This document shows positions 1 through 8,564 of a stretch of DNA of 35,414 nucleotides, in pieces. Location: contig JADFMY010000019.1 of the NCBI GenBank assembly GCA_022563685.1, forward strand, positions 1 through 35,414. Direction: 5' to 3'. The notes under the pieces are model-generated. The model was not told the DNA's origin, did not search any database, and saw only the letters and a list, made by a program, of their open reading frames with translations. A program made the position numbers and the translations under genes. Origin of the DNA: Pseudomonadota bacterium. Lineage in GTDB: Bacteria; Pseudomonadota; Gammaproteobacteria; GCA-001735895. Each line of letters starts with the position of its first letter. Positions within the stretch are counted from its first letter, which is position 1.

Positions 1-304
1 TGAATAGTTTTCGAAGGGCGCGGTTTCTCAGTTCATCGCTGACACCACTTGACATAAAGCCGCTGAAATCGGATTCCTCAGTGAGCGTATCCACCGGGGG
101 CATATCGGCATCGGTCAGTACGGGAACCTCCTCTAACTCGTCAGCTGAGCCGGGTTCAGCCCCGTTTATCTGGTTTATCTCCTGGTTCGCAAGTTCCTGC
201 GTCTGCAACTCAGGACCGGGATCATCCTGTTGCGATTCGAGCGTTGACTGCTGCTTGCGTCTTGACCAGCGTGCTAGCAGGCCTTCGTCTTTTACCTGGG
301 TCAT
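1..304 (-). CDS. DUF3306 family protein, 3' part beyond window edge
   Basis: The minus strand reads from an ATG at 304 to the window edge, giving about 101 residues that begin MTQVKDEGLLARWSRRKQ. An N-terminal 'LxRWSRRK' block, an acidic low-complexity linker, and then a 'DFSGFM...GVSDELRNRALRKLF' block are typical of DUF3306. The start overlaps the stop of the DUF3305 gene by four bases (ATGA), so the two are probably translationally coupled. DUF3305 and DUF3306 genes usually sit side by side in formate dehydrogenase and other molybdoenzyme clusters. Their biochemical role is not established. The C-terminal end lies outside the window. Confidence 0.8.
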   Translation of the reverse strand, partial: MTQVKDEGLLARWSRRKQQSTLESQQDDPGPELQTQELANQEINQINGAEPGSADELEEVPVLTDADMPPVDTLTEESDFSGFMSSGVSDELRNRALRKLF

Positions 305-837
305 GATGCCGTGTCGCGAGATATGATTTTATCCTGCGCCTGCGTTTTCCAGTCTTTCAATTTTCGTTTGGTTTTTTTGGTAGCGACGTAGTGAGTGAGG
401 ATGAACGCCTCACACCATTGATATAGTTCAGGTGGAATTTCAACCGCATAGACCTGCTCGTCGCCTTCGAGGTAAGCGTGTACTTCGTCAAAACTGAGGC
501 TTACCAGATAGGGAGTCGGCATTTCATCCGGGTCGTCAACTTCGTCAGCGACAATAAAACAACCTGGCTGTGGTGACATCAGGTTGTGATAATAGCTTTC
601 GCACTCGTCTGCAAACAGTTGCAGGCTGAGTCCTGTAAACAGATATTGCTCGACACCATCCTGTTGATGAATTTTAGTCACCGACTTCTCGGCTTGCCCG
701 TCGGCAGTTACGACGCCAACGGCCTGGTAGGTGAAATCGACCCACTGGTGCGCCGATGGGGTTTTTTCCATGATCACCGAAACCGGCATTTTATCCGGGA
801 GATCCTGGTTAAAATCATTCAGCCTGATGGTATCCAT
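301..837 (-). CDS. DUF3305 family protein
   Basis: A protein of about 178 residues with the DUF3305 core 'MPVSVIMEKTPSAHQWVDF' followed by a 'QAVGVV' strand. Such proteins accompany DUF3306, TorD-like and Fe-S proteins in formate dehydrogenase loci. The frame is open back to a TTG at 873, but I chose the ATG at 837 because an extended -10 element (884-892) would put the transcript start around 877, leaving the TTG almost leaderless. A start at the later ATG 'MPVSV' is also possible. It is divergent from the HTH-PBP regulator and overlaps DUF3306 by four bases. Function unknown; probably an accessory of molybdoenzyme maturation or regulation (inference from context). Confidence 0.8.
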   Translation of the reverse strand: MDTIRLNDFNQDLPDKMPVSVIMEKTPSAHQWVDFTYQAVGVVTADGQAEKSVTKIHQQDGVEQYLFTGLSLQLFADECESYYHNLMSPQPGCFIVADEVDDPDEMPTPYLVSLSFDEVHAYLEGDEQVYAVEIPPELYQWCEAFILTHYVATKKTKRKLKDWKTQAQDKIISRDTAS

Positions 838-1177
838 AGACACTGCGTCAATTGTCGGTATAAACACAACCAATAGGGCAATTATTATACCAATGTTAAA
901 GCACTCACTGCCGACAACGGCTTCTCTCTCCGAATTGTGCGGTGCAAACGGCCACCTGGTAAAAATTGTCGCGCTTTTCGGGAATGAAGTGCGACAGATA
1001 GTCCCAACAAAACGTCGTTGCCCGGCAATTTAGGCCAGAATTTTCAATATTTCTTATGATAAACAGGTCTTTTTAGCAGGTATGTACATTGGGTATATTT
1101 TTTGCACCGTAGTTTAATACTTTTGGAACATTAGTTTGACCAGGGCATTAATACTACAAACCGAAAGGCTATCAATC
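838..1177. other. Divergent intergenic region between DUF3305 and the HTH-PBP regulator
   Basis: About 340 bp without a convincing gene. The left side carries an extended -10 promoter for the minus strand. On the right, TTGGGT at 1089 and TTTAAT 18 bp further on are a weak plus-strand promoter candidate for the regulator. No clean FNR box or strong palindrome was seen. Divergent placement suggests the regulator acts here, but I cannot identify an operator. Confidence 0.4.
884..892 (-). promoter_or_regulatory. Extended -10 promoter for DUF3305-DUF3306
   Basis: Read on the minus strand, 892-884 is TGGTATAAT, a perfect -10 hexamer with the upstream TGn extension. There is no good -35 at normal spacing, which fits an extended -10 promoter. 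The predicted start near 877 gives a leader of about 40 nt to the ATG at 837. Confidence 0.55.
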
Positions 1178-2092
1178 ATGGGTACGATATTGAACAATCA
1201 AATCGATGTTTTCATGAACGTCAGGCAAGTATCCAGCTATCTGCATTTGAATGAAAAGAAAATATATGCCCTGGTCAACAAACGACATATTCCGGCTACC
1301 AAGGTCACTGGCAAATGGATGTTCCCAAAAGAATTGATCGACAAGTGGATGCTCGATTCAACCCACAATGGCTTACTGCATGATCGCCTGATCATTGCCG
1401 GTAGCGACGACCCATTGCTTTACCGGGTGGTGTTGCAATTCACCGAATCATTAGGTAGTAAGGCAGTACTGACTTACGCCTCCACCGGTACCCGGCAGGG
1501 GCTTGATTTACTCAACGCCGGCAAGGTAGATGCCTGCTGTATTCACTGGGGGCCAGAGCAGGAAAGTACCCGACGCCATCCATCGTTATTACAGCAATAT
1601 TCGAGGCACTACGACTGGGTATTGATTCACGCTTTCAAGCGCGAACAGGGGCTTCTTTTCGATGCCACATTGCTCGCAGAAACGCCTGAAATACCAGAAA
1701 TTTTTGATCCAAAATTTCGCTGGTCGGTGCGCCAGCCAGGGTCTGGGGGGAAGCGCTATCTGATGGAAGTGCTGAGCAAGCACGGATTGAACTACGACAT
1801 GCTAAATATCACCGACACATCCCTTTCAGAACGCGAGGCAGCCGCATCGATCGCCCTGCAAAAGGCAGACATCGCATCGGGTACGCGCGCTATCGCCAAT
1901 GAGTTTGGTCTCGACTTTATTAGCCTGGGCTGGGAAGCCTTTGATTTAGCGATCCCACGCAGTATCTGGTTCAGACATTTATTCCAGAACCTGATTGCCA
2001 GCATTAAATCGGATTTAGGGCAGGATATCGCGTACCAGCTTGGCGGTTATCAGTTAAGCCAGTGTGGAAACCTGGTCTGGGGTGAAGATTAA
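1178..2092 (+). CDS. Helix-turn-helix regulator with PBP-like ligand domain
   Basis: 304 residues. Residues about 13-58 form an excisionase/MerR-type helix-turn-helix ('MNVRQVSSYLHLNEKKIYAL', then 'GKWMFPKELIDKWM'). From residue about 67 to the end there is a PBP-like domain of the PF12727 type ('LIIAGSDDPLLY', 'TGTRQGLDLLNAGKVDACCIHW', 'RQPGSGGKRYLME'), related to molybdate/tungstate-binding proteins and also found fused to MoeA. It probably senses a ligand tied to molybdenum or tungsten use and controls the adjacent genes (inference). The frame is open from a TTG at 1136, but the ATG at 1178 precedes the HTH sensibly and has AAAGG upstream. A terminator follows at 2155-2178. Confidence 0.8.
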   Translation: MGTILNNQIDVFMNVRQVSSYLHLNEKKIYALVNKRHIPATKVTGKWMFPKELIDKWMLDSTHNGLLHDRLIIAGSDDPLLYRVVLQFTESLGSKAVLTYASTGTRQGLDLLNAGKVDACCIHWGPEQESTRRHPSLLQQYSRHYDWVLIHAFKREQGLLFDATLLAETPEIPEIFDPKFRWSVRQPGSGGKRYLMEVLSKHGLNYDMLNITDTSLSEREAAASIALQKADIASGTRAIANEFGLDFISLGWEAFDLAIPRSIWFRHLFQNLIASIKSDLGQDIAYQLGGYQLSQCGNLVWGED

Positions 2093-2154
2093 GCACCCAG
2101 GGTGATAGCGCCGGCACCATCCAGGGCTTAGCCGCGCGCTGTTAGTTTGGATTC

Positions 2155-2178
2155 AGGCTCGATGAGCCTTTTTCTTTT
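2155..2178 (+). terminator. Rho-independent terminator after the HTH-PBP regulator
   Basis: AGGCTC (2155-2160), loop GAT, GAGCCT (2164-2169), followed by TTTTTCTTTT. A perfect 6-bp stem with a T tract, 60 bp after the regulator's stop codon and before mfd. Confidence 0.8.
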
Positions 2179-2191
2179 CGATACCACTCTG

Positions 2192-2197
2192 TACAAT
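2192..2197 (+). promoter_or_regulatory. Possible -10 element for mfd-csiV
   Basis: TACAAT at 2192-2197, about 33 bp before the mfd ATG and just after the regulator's terminator, so a new promoter is expected here. No good -35 is visible (TTTCTT region only). Confidence 0.35.
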
Positions 2198-2229
2198 CGC
2201 CGCTTTGTAAAGATCCAGCTCCGGTCTAC

Positions 2230-5200
2230 ATGCCCAAAGCCTTACTGAATATTCCAGCAGCCACCCCAGGCCATCCCCTGCATTTAGGTCAACTCTACGG
2301 GGCCAGCCGGAGCCTGATGCTGGCCGAGCAGATCGCTTCCCACGCCGGTTTGTCGGTCATCGTTTGTAGTGACATGGCCGACGCTGACCAGATGGAGCAG
2401 GAAGTATTGTTCTTCAGCCATCGCAAACCCAAAATCTTCCGCTTCCCGGACCTTGAGACCCTGCCATACGATCAGTTTTCGACACACCAGGATATTATTT
2501 CGGAACGAATCAAATGCCTGGCCAGCATTTCATCCGCCACCCAGGGTTTATTGATCCTGCCAATCAGCACCTTGCTACAAAAAGTAGCGCCGCCCGAATT
2601 CATCCATCAACGGTCATTATATTTGAAAATTGGAGACAGGATCGAACCCACCGATCTTAAAGCAAAGCTGACACATTACGGATACCGGGCCGTTTCCCAG
2701 GTTGAAGAACATGGCGAATTTGCGACAAGAGGCTCGATTCTGGATTTATTCCCGATGGGGAGTCGGACCCCCTTTCGTATCGAGTTTTTCGACGATGAGC
2801 TTGAGTCGATTCGCAGCTTCGACGTCGAAAACCAGTGTTCGCTCGAAAACCTGGGTGAAATCGACTTGCTACCGGCACAGGAATTTCCACTCGATGGTGA
2901 GGGCATCAAAACCTTTCGACAAAACTTCAGGGAAAGGTTTGATATCGACCCGAATACCTGTCCGGTATATACCGATGTATCGCAGGGTATGTCCTCCCCC
3001 GGCGTCGAATATTACTTACCGTTGTTTTTCGACCGTCTGGTTAGTCTGTTCGACTATTTACCCGATACCGCCCAGTTTTTATTTGACCGGTCGGCGTTTG
3101 ACTCTAGCGCTTCGTTTCTCCAGCAAGTTGAGGAACGCTATGAGGCCAGACGTTACAACCTGCAATGGCCCCTGCTCAAGCCTGACGAGTTATTTTTAAA
3201 GGCAGACGCTATTGAGACCCTGCTGGAAGCCTACCCCTGCCTGTTTTTCACCCAGTTCAAGCTCAGTGAAATCGACCAGCAACGGATCAATTGCGACACC
3301 CAGGCGATTCCACAGCTGACCTTTCAAAACCAGGCCGATCAACCTGACAGTGCCTTACAGACGTTCATTAATAAGCCGCTATTCGACAAGATCCTGTTCA
3401 GCGCTGAGTCTGCCGGCAGGCGTGAATTCCTCAACGAAGTGCTACAGCATTACGGACTCCGCCCTACCCTGACCAATAACTGGGGGGATTTTATCTCTAA
3501 CCAGACGAGCCGGGTATTTTTAACCGAATCGCCCCTGCACAGCGGATTGACACTGGAAAATGCAGGAATCGCGATAATTGCCGAGCACCAGCTTTTTGGC
3601 GAACGCGCAAAGCAGCAACGTCGGCGTAAGTATAAAAAAACCCGTGATGCGGAAAGTACAATCCAGAGCCTGGCTGACCTGCACGAAGGCGCAGCTGTAG
3701 TGCACGAAGACCACGGAATCGGCCGCTACCGTGGATTGAAAACCCTGACGGTATCGGATATTGCAACCGAGTTCCTGTGTATTGAATATGCAAACCAGGA
3801 CAAGCTATATGTGCCAGTTTCCTCGCTACATTTAATTAGCCGTTATGCCGGCGCCAGCGACGAACACGCGCCATTGCACCGGCTCGGCACCGGCCAGTGG
3901 CAAAAGATTCGAAGAAAAGCCCAGAAGAAAATTCACGACGTCGCTGTCGAAATACTGGAGATACAGGCGCGCCGTGAAGCCCTGCGGGGCTTTGGCCATG
4001 AACTATCACTCGATGAATACCAGCAGTTCGCCAGTGCATTTCCGTTTGAGGAAACACCCGATCAGGAGAGTACGATCCAGGCTGTTATTGAAGACATGCA
4101 GTCTCCACGGCCAATGGACCGGATTGTTTGTGGCGATGTCGGATTCGGTAAAACCGAAGTCAGTATGCGCGCAGCATTTATCGCAGCCAGTTCGGGCAAG
4201 CAGGTTGCCCTGCTGGTGCCGACTACCCTGCTGGCCCAACAACATTATCAAAATTTCACCGATCGTTTTGCCGACTGGCCGATTCGTATCGCCTGCCTGA
4301 CCCGCTTTACACACAAGAAAGAACTTGGGCAAATCCTGCACCAGCTAGAGACCGGTATAATCGATATCGTTATCGGAACGCACAAACTGCTATCAGAATC
4401 GATAAAGTATAAAGACCTGGGGTTAGTGATTATCGATGAAGAACACAGATTTGGAGTGCGCCATAAGGAAAAGCTGAAGGCACTCCGGGCTCAGGTCGAC
4501 TTGCTGACGATGACCGCGACACCTATTCCAAGAACCCTGAACCTGTCGCTATCGGGGATGCGCGATTTATCCATTATCGCTACCCCACCGCTGCAGCGCC
4601 ACGCAATCAAAACCTTCGTGTTGCAATGGAATCGTGACACCATCATCGAGGGCTGCCAACGCGAGCTCAAGCGTGGCGGGCAGATTTATTTTTTGCACAA
4701 CCAGGTCAAATCGATAGAAAAAACAGCTCATGATTTACAAAAAATGCTCCCCGAAGCGCGTATAGCTGTGGTTCACGGACAAATGAAAGAGAAAGACCTC
4801 GAACAATCGATGCTCGACTTTTACCATCACCGTTGCAATCTATTAGTCTGCACCACCATTATCGAAAGCGGCATCGACGTACCGACCGCAAATACCATAT
4901 TCATCGACCGTGCGGACAAACTGGGACTCGCACAACTGCACCAGATTCGTGGCCGGGTCGGGCGCTCTCACCACCGTGCCTACGCCTACCTGATCGTCCC
5001 ACCAGAGCGCTCGATGACTCCCGAAGCGCGCAAGCGTTTGCAGGCGATAGAATCGCTCGAAGACCTTGGTGTAGGCTTCACGCTTGCGACCCACGACCTG
5101 GAAATCCGAGGCGCCGGCGAAATTCTCGGCGAAGAACAAAGTGGTCAAATCACTGAAATCGGATTCACCCTCTACGCTGAGCTGCTGGAGCGCGCCGTAG

Positions 5201-5682
5201 TATCGTTAAAATCGGATTTGCCAGTGGATTTCGACGCACCGTTAATGCGCGCATCCGAGGTCGACTTTCACGTTCCAGCGTTGATCCCTGAAAGTTACAT
5301 TACCGATATTCATAGCCGTCTGATCGAATACAAACGCATTGCTTCCGCCCCTGACAATGAGTCTCTGCGTGAACTTCAGGTGGAATTAATTGATCGATTT
5401 GGACTACTCCCGGATGCACTCAAACATTTATTTCGCGTCACCCAAATCAAGTTACAGACCCTGCTGCTGGGAATCGAGAAAATCGACATAGGCGAGCAGA
5501 CTGGCAAAATTGTGTTTAATCAAAAACCGAATATAGACCCGCTAAAGATAATACAATTGATACAATCAGACCCAGGACAATTTCGCTTCGACGGAAAACA
5601 AACCTTGCGCATTCACCACCAAAGTGATGAACTTGAAGCTCGATTCAGCCTGACCGAAAAATTGTTAAAGGAGTTTGGTTAA
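2230..5682 (+). CDS. mfd: Transcription-repair coupling factor Mfd
   Basis: 1150 residues, essentially the length of E. coli Mfd and collinear with it. Mfd is a cytoplasmic DNA translocase that removes stalled RNA polymerase at lesions and recruits UvrA. The N-terminal UvrB-like domains include 'DLETLPYDQFSTHQDIISERI' and 'FATRGSILDLFPMGS'. The RNA polymerase-interacting domain follows ('VVHEDHGIGRYRG', 'LYVPVSSLHLISRYAG'). The helicase core has Walker A GDVGFGKT at residues 635-642 and DEEH at 736-739, then 'TMTATPIPRTLNLSLSGMRD' and the 'QIRGRVGRSHH' motif. The C-terminal domain ends with 'VELIDRFGLLPDAL'. No key residue appears to be missing. csiV follows directly and is probably cotranscribed. 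Confidence 0.98.
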   Translation: MPKALLNIPAATPGHPLHLGQLYGASRSLMLAEQIASHAGLSVIVCSDMADADQMEQEVLFFSHRKPKIFRFPDLETLPYDQFSTHQDIISERIKCLASISSATQGLLILPISTLLQKVAPPEFIHQRSLYLKIGDRIEPTDLKAKLTHYGYRAVSQVEEHGEFATRGSILDLFPMGSRTPFRIEFFDDELESIRSFDVENQCSLENLGEIDLLPAQEFPLDGEGIKTFRQNFRERFDIDPNTCPVYTDVSQGMSSPGVEYYLPLFFDRLVSLFDYLPDTAQFLFDRSAFDSSASFLQQVEERYEARRYNLQWPLLKPDELFLKADAIETLLEAYPCLFFTQFKLSEIDQQRINCDTQAIPQLTFQNQADQPDSALQTFINKPLFDKILFSAESAGRREFLNEVLQHYGLRPTLTNNWGDFISNQTSRVFLTESPLHSGLTLENAGIAIIAEHQLFGERAKQQRRRKYKKTRDAESTIQSLADLHEGAAVVHEDHGIGRYRGLKTLTVSDIATEFLCIEYANQDKLYVPVSSLHLISRYAGASDEHAPLHRLGTGQWQKIRRKAQKKIHDVAVEILEIQARREALRGFGHELSLDEYQQFASAFPFEETPDQESTIQAVIEDMQSPRPMDRIVCGDVGFGKTEVSMRAAFIAASSGKQVALLVPTTLLAQQHYQNFTDRFADWPIRIACLTRFTHKKELGQILHQLETGIIDIVIGTHKLLSESIKYKDLGLVIIDEEHRFGVRHKEKLKALRAQVDLLTMTATPIPRTLNLSLSGMRDLSIIATPPLQRHAIKTFVLQWNRDTIIEGCQRELKRGGQIYFLHNQVKSIEKTAHDLQKMLPEARIAVVHGQMKEKDLEQSMLDFYHHRCNLLVCTTIIESGIDVPTANTIFIDRADKLGLAQLHQIRGRVGRSHHRAYAYLIVPPERSMTPEARKRLQAIESLEDLGVGFTLATHDLEIRGAGEILGEEQSGQITEIGFTLYAELLERAVVSLKSDLPVDFDAPLMRASEVDFHVPALIPESYITDIHSRLIEYKRIASAPDNESLRELQVELIDRFGLLPDALKHLFRVTQIKLQTLLLGIEKIDIGEQTGKIVFNQKPNIDPLKIIQLIQSDPGQFRFDGKQTLRIHHQSDELEARFSLTEKLLKEFG

Positions 5683-5683
5683 A

Positions 5684-6562
5684 ATGAAAATTCGTAATCC
5701 GGCAATTTCATTATTATTATTGATTTTGCTACCTGGAATAATTCTGGCCAAAGTTACCGGAGATGAGGAAATCAGGTTTTACGATGTCGAAATCGTAATT
5801 TTTAAGAATAATAAGGTTCCAAAAGGCAGCGAATTTATTTTGCCGGTTAGTTCGCCTCGTATCGATGAAGAAATTCTTGACCTGTCTTCGCCACGCAGCA
5901 TAGAAGCTGCGAAAGAAAGATCATACGAAATTATCCCTGCCGATGAATTACGTCTGACGGAATCGGTAATAAAAATTGTCGACTCCCCGCGATATAGCCT
6001 CCTGGCGCATACTGGCTGGCGTCAGCCTGGTCTCAAAAAAGACCAGGCCTTGCCGGTCTGGATCAGGGGGGGGCGCATTTTTGGCACCGAGTATACTTCT
6101 ATTGATGACTACACTTCGCTGCTGGAAATGAGTAATTCCGATACAGCTCAACAATCAGCAGAGCCCGGCAGTAGCCTCTCTGCACTCGCAAAACCCGGTG
6201 CTGAAATCCAGGCCGGTCTTTACGAACTCGAAGGTAAAATTACTATCGCGTTATCACGCTATCTGCACACCTATGCCGACCTTGTGTTACGCAGGCCAAG
6301 ACTCGCGATTGGCCCCGAAGTCGACGTCAACAACGAAAATAAATTCTGGGTCGAAGACTTACCGGACACCAGAATTCTAAACAATCACCAGCTGAAAGAA
6401 CATCGGCGAATGCGAAGTAACAGATTACACTATCTGGATAACCCTGAATTCTCGATGCTCATACTGATTACGCCATACGAGCGGCCTGAAATCAGCGAAG
6501 AAACTGTTGATTTGACTATCGACGCTACCCTCGATAATAACTCAGAAAGCACCAGCCAATAG
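5684..6562 (+). CDS. csiV: CsiV family envelope protein
   Basis: 292 residues with a signal peptide (MKIRNPAISLLLLILLPGII, cleavage near A22). The mature protein opens with 'RFYDVEIVIFKNN', the hallmark of the CsiV family (PF10972), peptidoglycan-associated periplasmic proteins first described for cell shape integrity in Vibrio. Further family features are 'KITIALSRYLHTYADLVLR' and the C-terminal 'MRSNRLHYLDNPEFSMLILITPY'. The ATG at 5684 has AAAGGAG at 5667-5673, ten bases upstream and inside the end of mfd. The mfd stop is one base before this ATG, so the pair is coupled; mfd-csiV neighbours are common in Gammaproteobacteria. An earlier TTG at 5675 lies inside the ribosome-binding region and is not preferred. 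Confidence 0.85.
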   Translation: MKIRNPAISLLLLILLPGIILAKVTGDEEIRFYDVEIVIFKNNKVPKGSEFILPVSSPRIDEEILDLSSPRSIEAAKERSYEIIPADELRLTESVIKIVDSPRYSLLAHTGWRQPGLKKDQALPVWIRGGRIFGTEYTSIDDYTSLLEMSNSDTAQQSAEPGSSLSALAKPGAEIQAGLYELEGKITIALSRYLHTYADLVLRRPRLAIGPEVDVNNENKFWVEDLPDTRILNNHQLKEHRRMRSNRLHYLDNPEFSMLILITPYERPEISEETVDLTIDATLDNNSESTSQ

Positions 6563-6904
6563 CTATCAACCCTGCGCTCCATTTGCAACTCGCTATTACT
6601 ACGCAATATAAACGCGCCCGTGCCGACAACAAATATGATACGACTGCCATTTCACGAATATTATCTTACCTGAGGAACCTCTGAACAAGTCCTGTGGGGC
6701 AGTAAACATTCTGAAGTACGGATGCCAAGTTATACCAATCTCCTCATCGGGTCGTTGCTTAACCTGAATTGTTCTTAACAGTGCCTGGGCGGGAAGCGAA
6801 AAAATACGATTGATTTTTCACACAATAGGCGAGAATATGCCCTGTTTAGCGTCGATCCATATCGGGTAATGCCATATGGCACACACTATTACCGATTAAA
6901 CACA
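6563..6904. other. Intergenic region with a nested palindrome before the SH3 gene
   Basis: About 340 bp with no credible gene. The perfect palindrome TGCCATATGGCA (6870-6881) is flanked by imperfect arms ATCGGGTAA (6861-6869) and TTACCGAT (6889-6896), forming a possible hairpin or operator only eight bases before the ATG at 6905. TGAGGAACCTCTGAA at about 6671 contains a small GAGG/CCTC hairpin. No terminator after csiV was recognised. Confidence 0.4.
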
Positions 6905-7588
6905 ATGAAAATAAAATCTATATACCCCAGTGCATTAACAATTGTCGCTATAATGCTCGCTTTCCCTGGTCACGCTGCCCAAATTAAGTACATTACCGAT
7001 GAATTCGAAGTAACGATGAGAAGTGGGACCAGTGTATCCAATAGCATTGTGCGTATGTTAAAAAGTGGCCAGGCTGTGACTATTCTCGAAGAGGATCTGG
7101 CTTCAAGGTATTCACTGGTCGAAATCGAAGGCGGTAAAAAAGGCTATGTGCTTAGCCGCTACCTGGTGGATACCATGTCTTCGAAAGTTCGCCTCGAAAT
7201 TTTACAAAAATCCGCTGACGAACAAAAAACCTTGACTGCATCATTGCAGGCTGATGTTGAACGCCTTGAATCGGACCTGAAGCTCGAACAATCCGACAAA
7301 GAAGCACTAAAAAATACCCTGCTCGCTTCCGAGAGCGAATTATCCAGGGTAAGAGATGCCGCGAGTAATACGCTCGATATTGTTGCCAAAAACAAGAGGC
7401 TCGAGTCGGTAGTAACACAGCTCGGAAAAGACAACGCAGCCTTAGATAATGAAAATGCGGCCTTGAAAGATACCACTAAACTTGACTGGTTAGTGCGTGG
7501 CGCGGGCGTATCGCTGGTCGCCTTTATTATCGGGATCCTGGTCACCCGGATTCGCTGGAGAAAACAGGAATCGTGGGGGTCCTATTGA
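6905..7588 (+). CDS. TIGR04211-type SH3 domain protein, membrane-anchored
   Basis: 227 residues. A signal peptide (MKIKSIYPSALTIVAIMLAF, cleavage after 'GHAA') leads into a bacterial SH3 domain at about residues 25-90 ('YITDEFEVTMRSGTSVSNSI', 'GKKGYVLSRYL'). A coiled coil rich in E, L, K and S spans about 95-185. A single transmembrane helix near the C-terminus ('LVRGAGVSLVAFIIGILVT') is followed by a short basic tail 'RIRWRKQESWGSY'. This architecture matches the YgiM/TIGR04211 'SH3 and anchor' family of envelope proteins of unknown function. The ATG at 6869 is in frame but would bury the signal peptide, so 6905 is chosen. Confidence 0.85.
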   Translation: MKIKSIYPSALTIVAIMLAFPGHAAQIKYITDEFEVTMRSGTSVSNSIVRMLKSGQAVTILEEDLASRYSLVEIEGGKKGYVLSRYLVDTMSSKVRLEILQKSADEQKTLTASLQADVERLESDLKLEQSDKEALKNTLLASESELSRVRDAASNTLDIVAKNKRLESVVTQLGKDNAALDNENAALKDTTKLDWLVRGAGVSLVAFIIGILVTRIRWRKQESWGSY

Positions 7589-7643
7589 CTTTAGCCCCGG
7601 GTAGAACAAAAACGGCCAGAATTAATCAGAGGCTCTTTAAATC

Positions 7644-8216
7644 ATGGTAAGTACACCTTCAACTATGCTCAATCTGGGTACCAAAGCCCCCGGCTTTGAC
7701 TTGCCCAATCCAGCTACCGGTCAACGGGTAACGCTTGCCGATTATCCCGACACCCCTGTCCTGGTGGTATTTTCATGTAACCATTGCCCTTACGTCTTAC
7801 ACATTTTGAAGTCCTTCGCCGAATATGCTCGAGACTTACAGCAACAGGGCATTTCTGTGGTTATGATTAACGCCAATGATATTGAAAACTTTCCAGACGA
7901 CAGTCCGGAAAAAATGATCGCGCTTGGGGCGGAATATGGATTTAGCTTTCCGTATCTCTACGATGAATCGCAACAGGTGGCTACCGCCTACCAGGCAGCC
8001 TGTACACCGGATTTTTTCCTGTTTAACGCCGAGCATCGACTGGTCTATCGCGGCCAGTACGACGATGCCAGGCCGGGAAATAATGAAGTGATTAACGGCG
8101 CTGATTTGAAGGCAGCGAGCAGGGCATTGTTGAGCAACACACCGATTTCCGAACAGCAGATACCGAGTATGGGCTGTAATATTAAATGGCGCGCCGGGAA
8201 TGAACCAGCCTATTAA
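7644..8216 (+). CDS. Thioredoxin-fold protein (peroxiredoxin-like)
   Basis: 190 residues, no signal peptide. An AhpC/TSA-like opening 'LGTKAPGFDLPNPATGQRVT' is followed by the redox motif CNHC at residues 45-48 ('FSCNHCPYV'), then 'VVMINANDIENFPDDSPEKM' and 'CTPDFFLFNAEHRLVYRGQY'. These are the signatures of the PRX-like1 thioredoxin family, a cytoplasmic thiol-disulfide protein class of uncertain substrate. AGAGG lies 13-17 bases before the ATG. It stands between unrelated genes, with a long intergenic region after it. Confidence 0.85.
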   Translation: MVSTPSTMLNLGTKAPGFDLPNPATGQRVTLADYPDTPVLVVFSCNHCPYVLHILKSFAEYARDLQQQGISVVMINANDIENFPDDSPEKMIALGAEYGFSFPYLYDESQQVATAYQAACTPDFFLFNAEHRLVYRGQYDDARPGNNEVINGADLKAASRALLSNTPISEQQIPSMGCNIKWRAGNEPAY

Positions 8217-8564
8217 AAAAAGCGCCAGCCACGGATAAAAGATCGCTTTCTCTACTAATTTCTCGACCACGACTCTGATATCGTCGTCTTTTGCGGCAGC
8301 CGGGAGCACTCGCGCTGCTCGTGGGGCAGGCCCTGTGGGAAATGCAGGCTTTGCATCGTTACATGGGCAAGGGTTGTTCCTAACAACCAAATTGCATTTC
8401 CACCATCCATGGCGGTCATGTGACTTATTAGAGCACCAACAGTAGGCGCTTTTAGGCGATGCAGGAGCAATTGCCGAGGAGCAAAAACCTGCCCATGTAC
8501 TGCGGGAAGGCCTGAATAAATCAGACCTTCCTTAATACTGTTATATAGACCGAAGATACCTGAT
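8217..8564. other. Intergenic region carrying a dispersed repeat copy
   Basis: About 350 bp with no credible gene. AAAGCG (8219-8224) and CGCTTT (8244-8249) could form a weak hairpin after the thioredoxin-fold gene, but the loop is long. The right end holds the 35-bp repeat at 8493-8527. The rest is a mixture of short GCAGG/CCTGC words and looks non-coding. Confidence 0.4.
8493..8527 (-). repeat. 35-bp dispersed palindromic repeat, copy 1
   Basis: On the minus strand this begins GGTCTGATTTATTCAGGCC and ends GCAGTACATGG. It matches 29034-29068 at 30 of 35 positions in the opposite orientation. The first 19 bases form a hairpin (GGTCTGA/TCAGGCC with one G-T pair), extended on both sides by AA/TT and GG/CC. 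Confidence 0.65.

Noticed and set aside
81-326. Serine- and cysteine-rich plus-strand frame
   Set aside because: It is the antisense of the low-complexity acidic linker of DUF3306.
731-1033. Plus-strand frame of 100 codons at the DUF3305 promoter
   Set aside because: It overlaps the start of DUF3305 and its promoter on the other strand and shows no recognisable domain.
6668-6690. TGAGGAACCTCTGAA as the end of a miniature transposon
   Set aside because: No matching inverted end or target duplication could be found nearby.
8219-8249. Possible terminator after the thioredoxin-fold gene
   Set aside because: Only a 6-bp stem around a 19-nt loop, and the T tract is interrupted.
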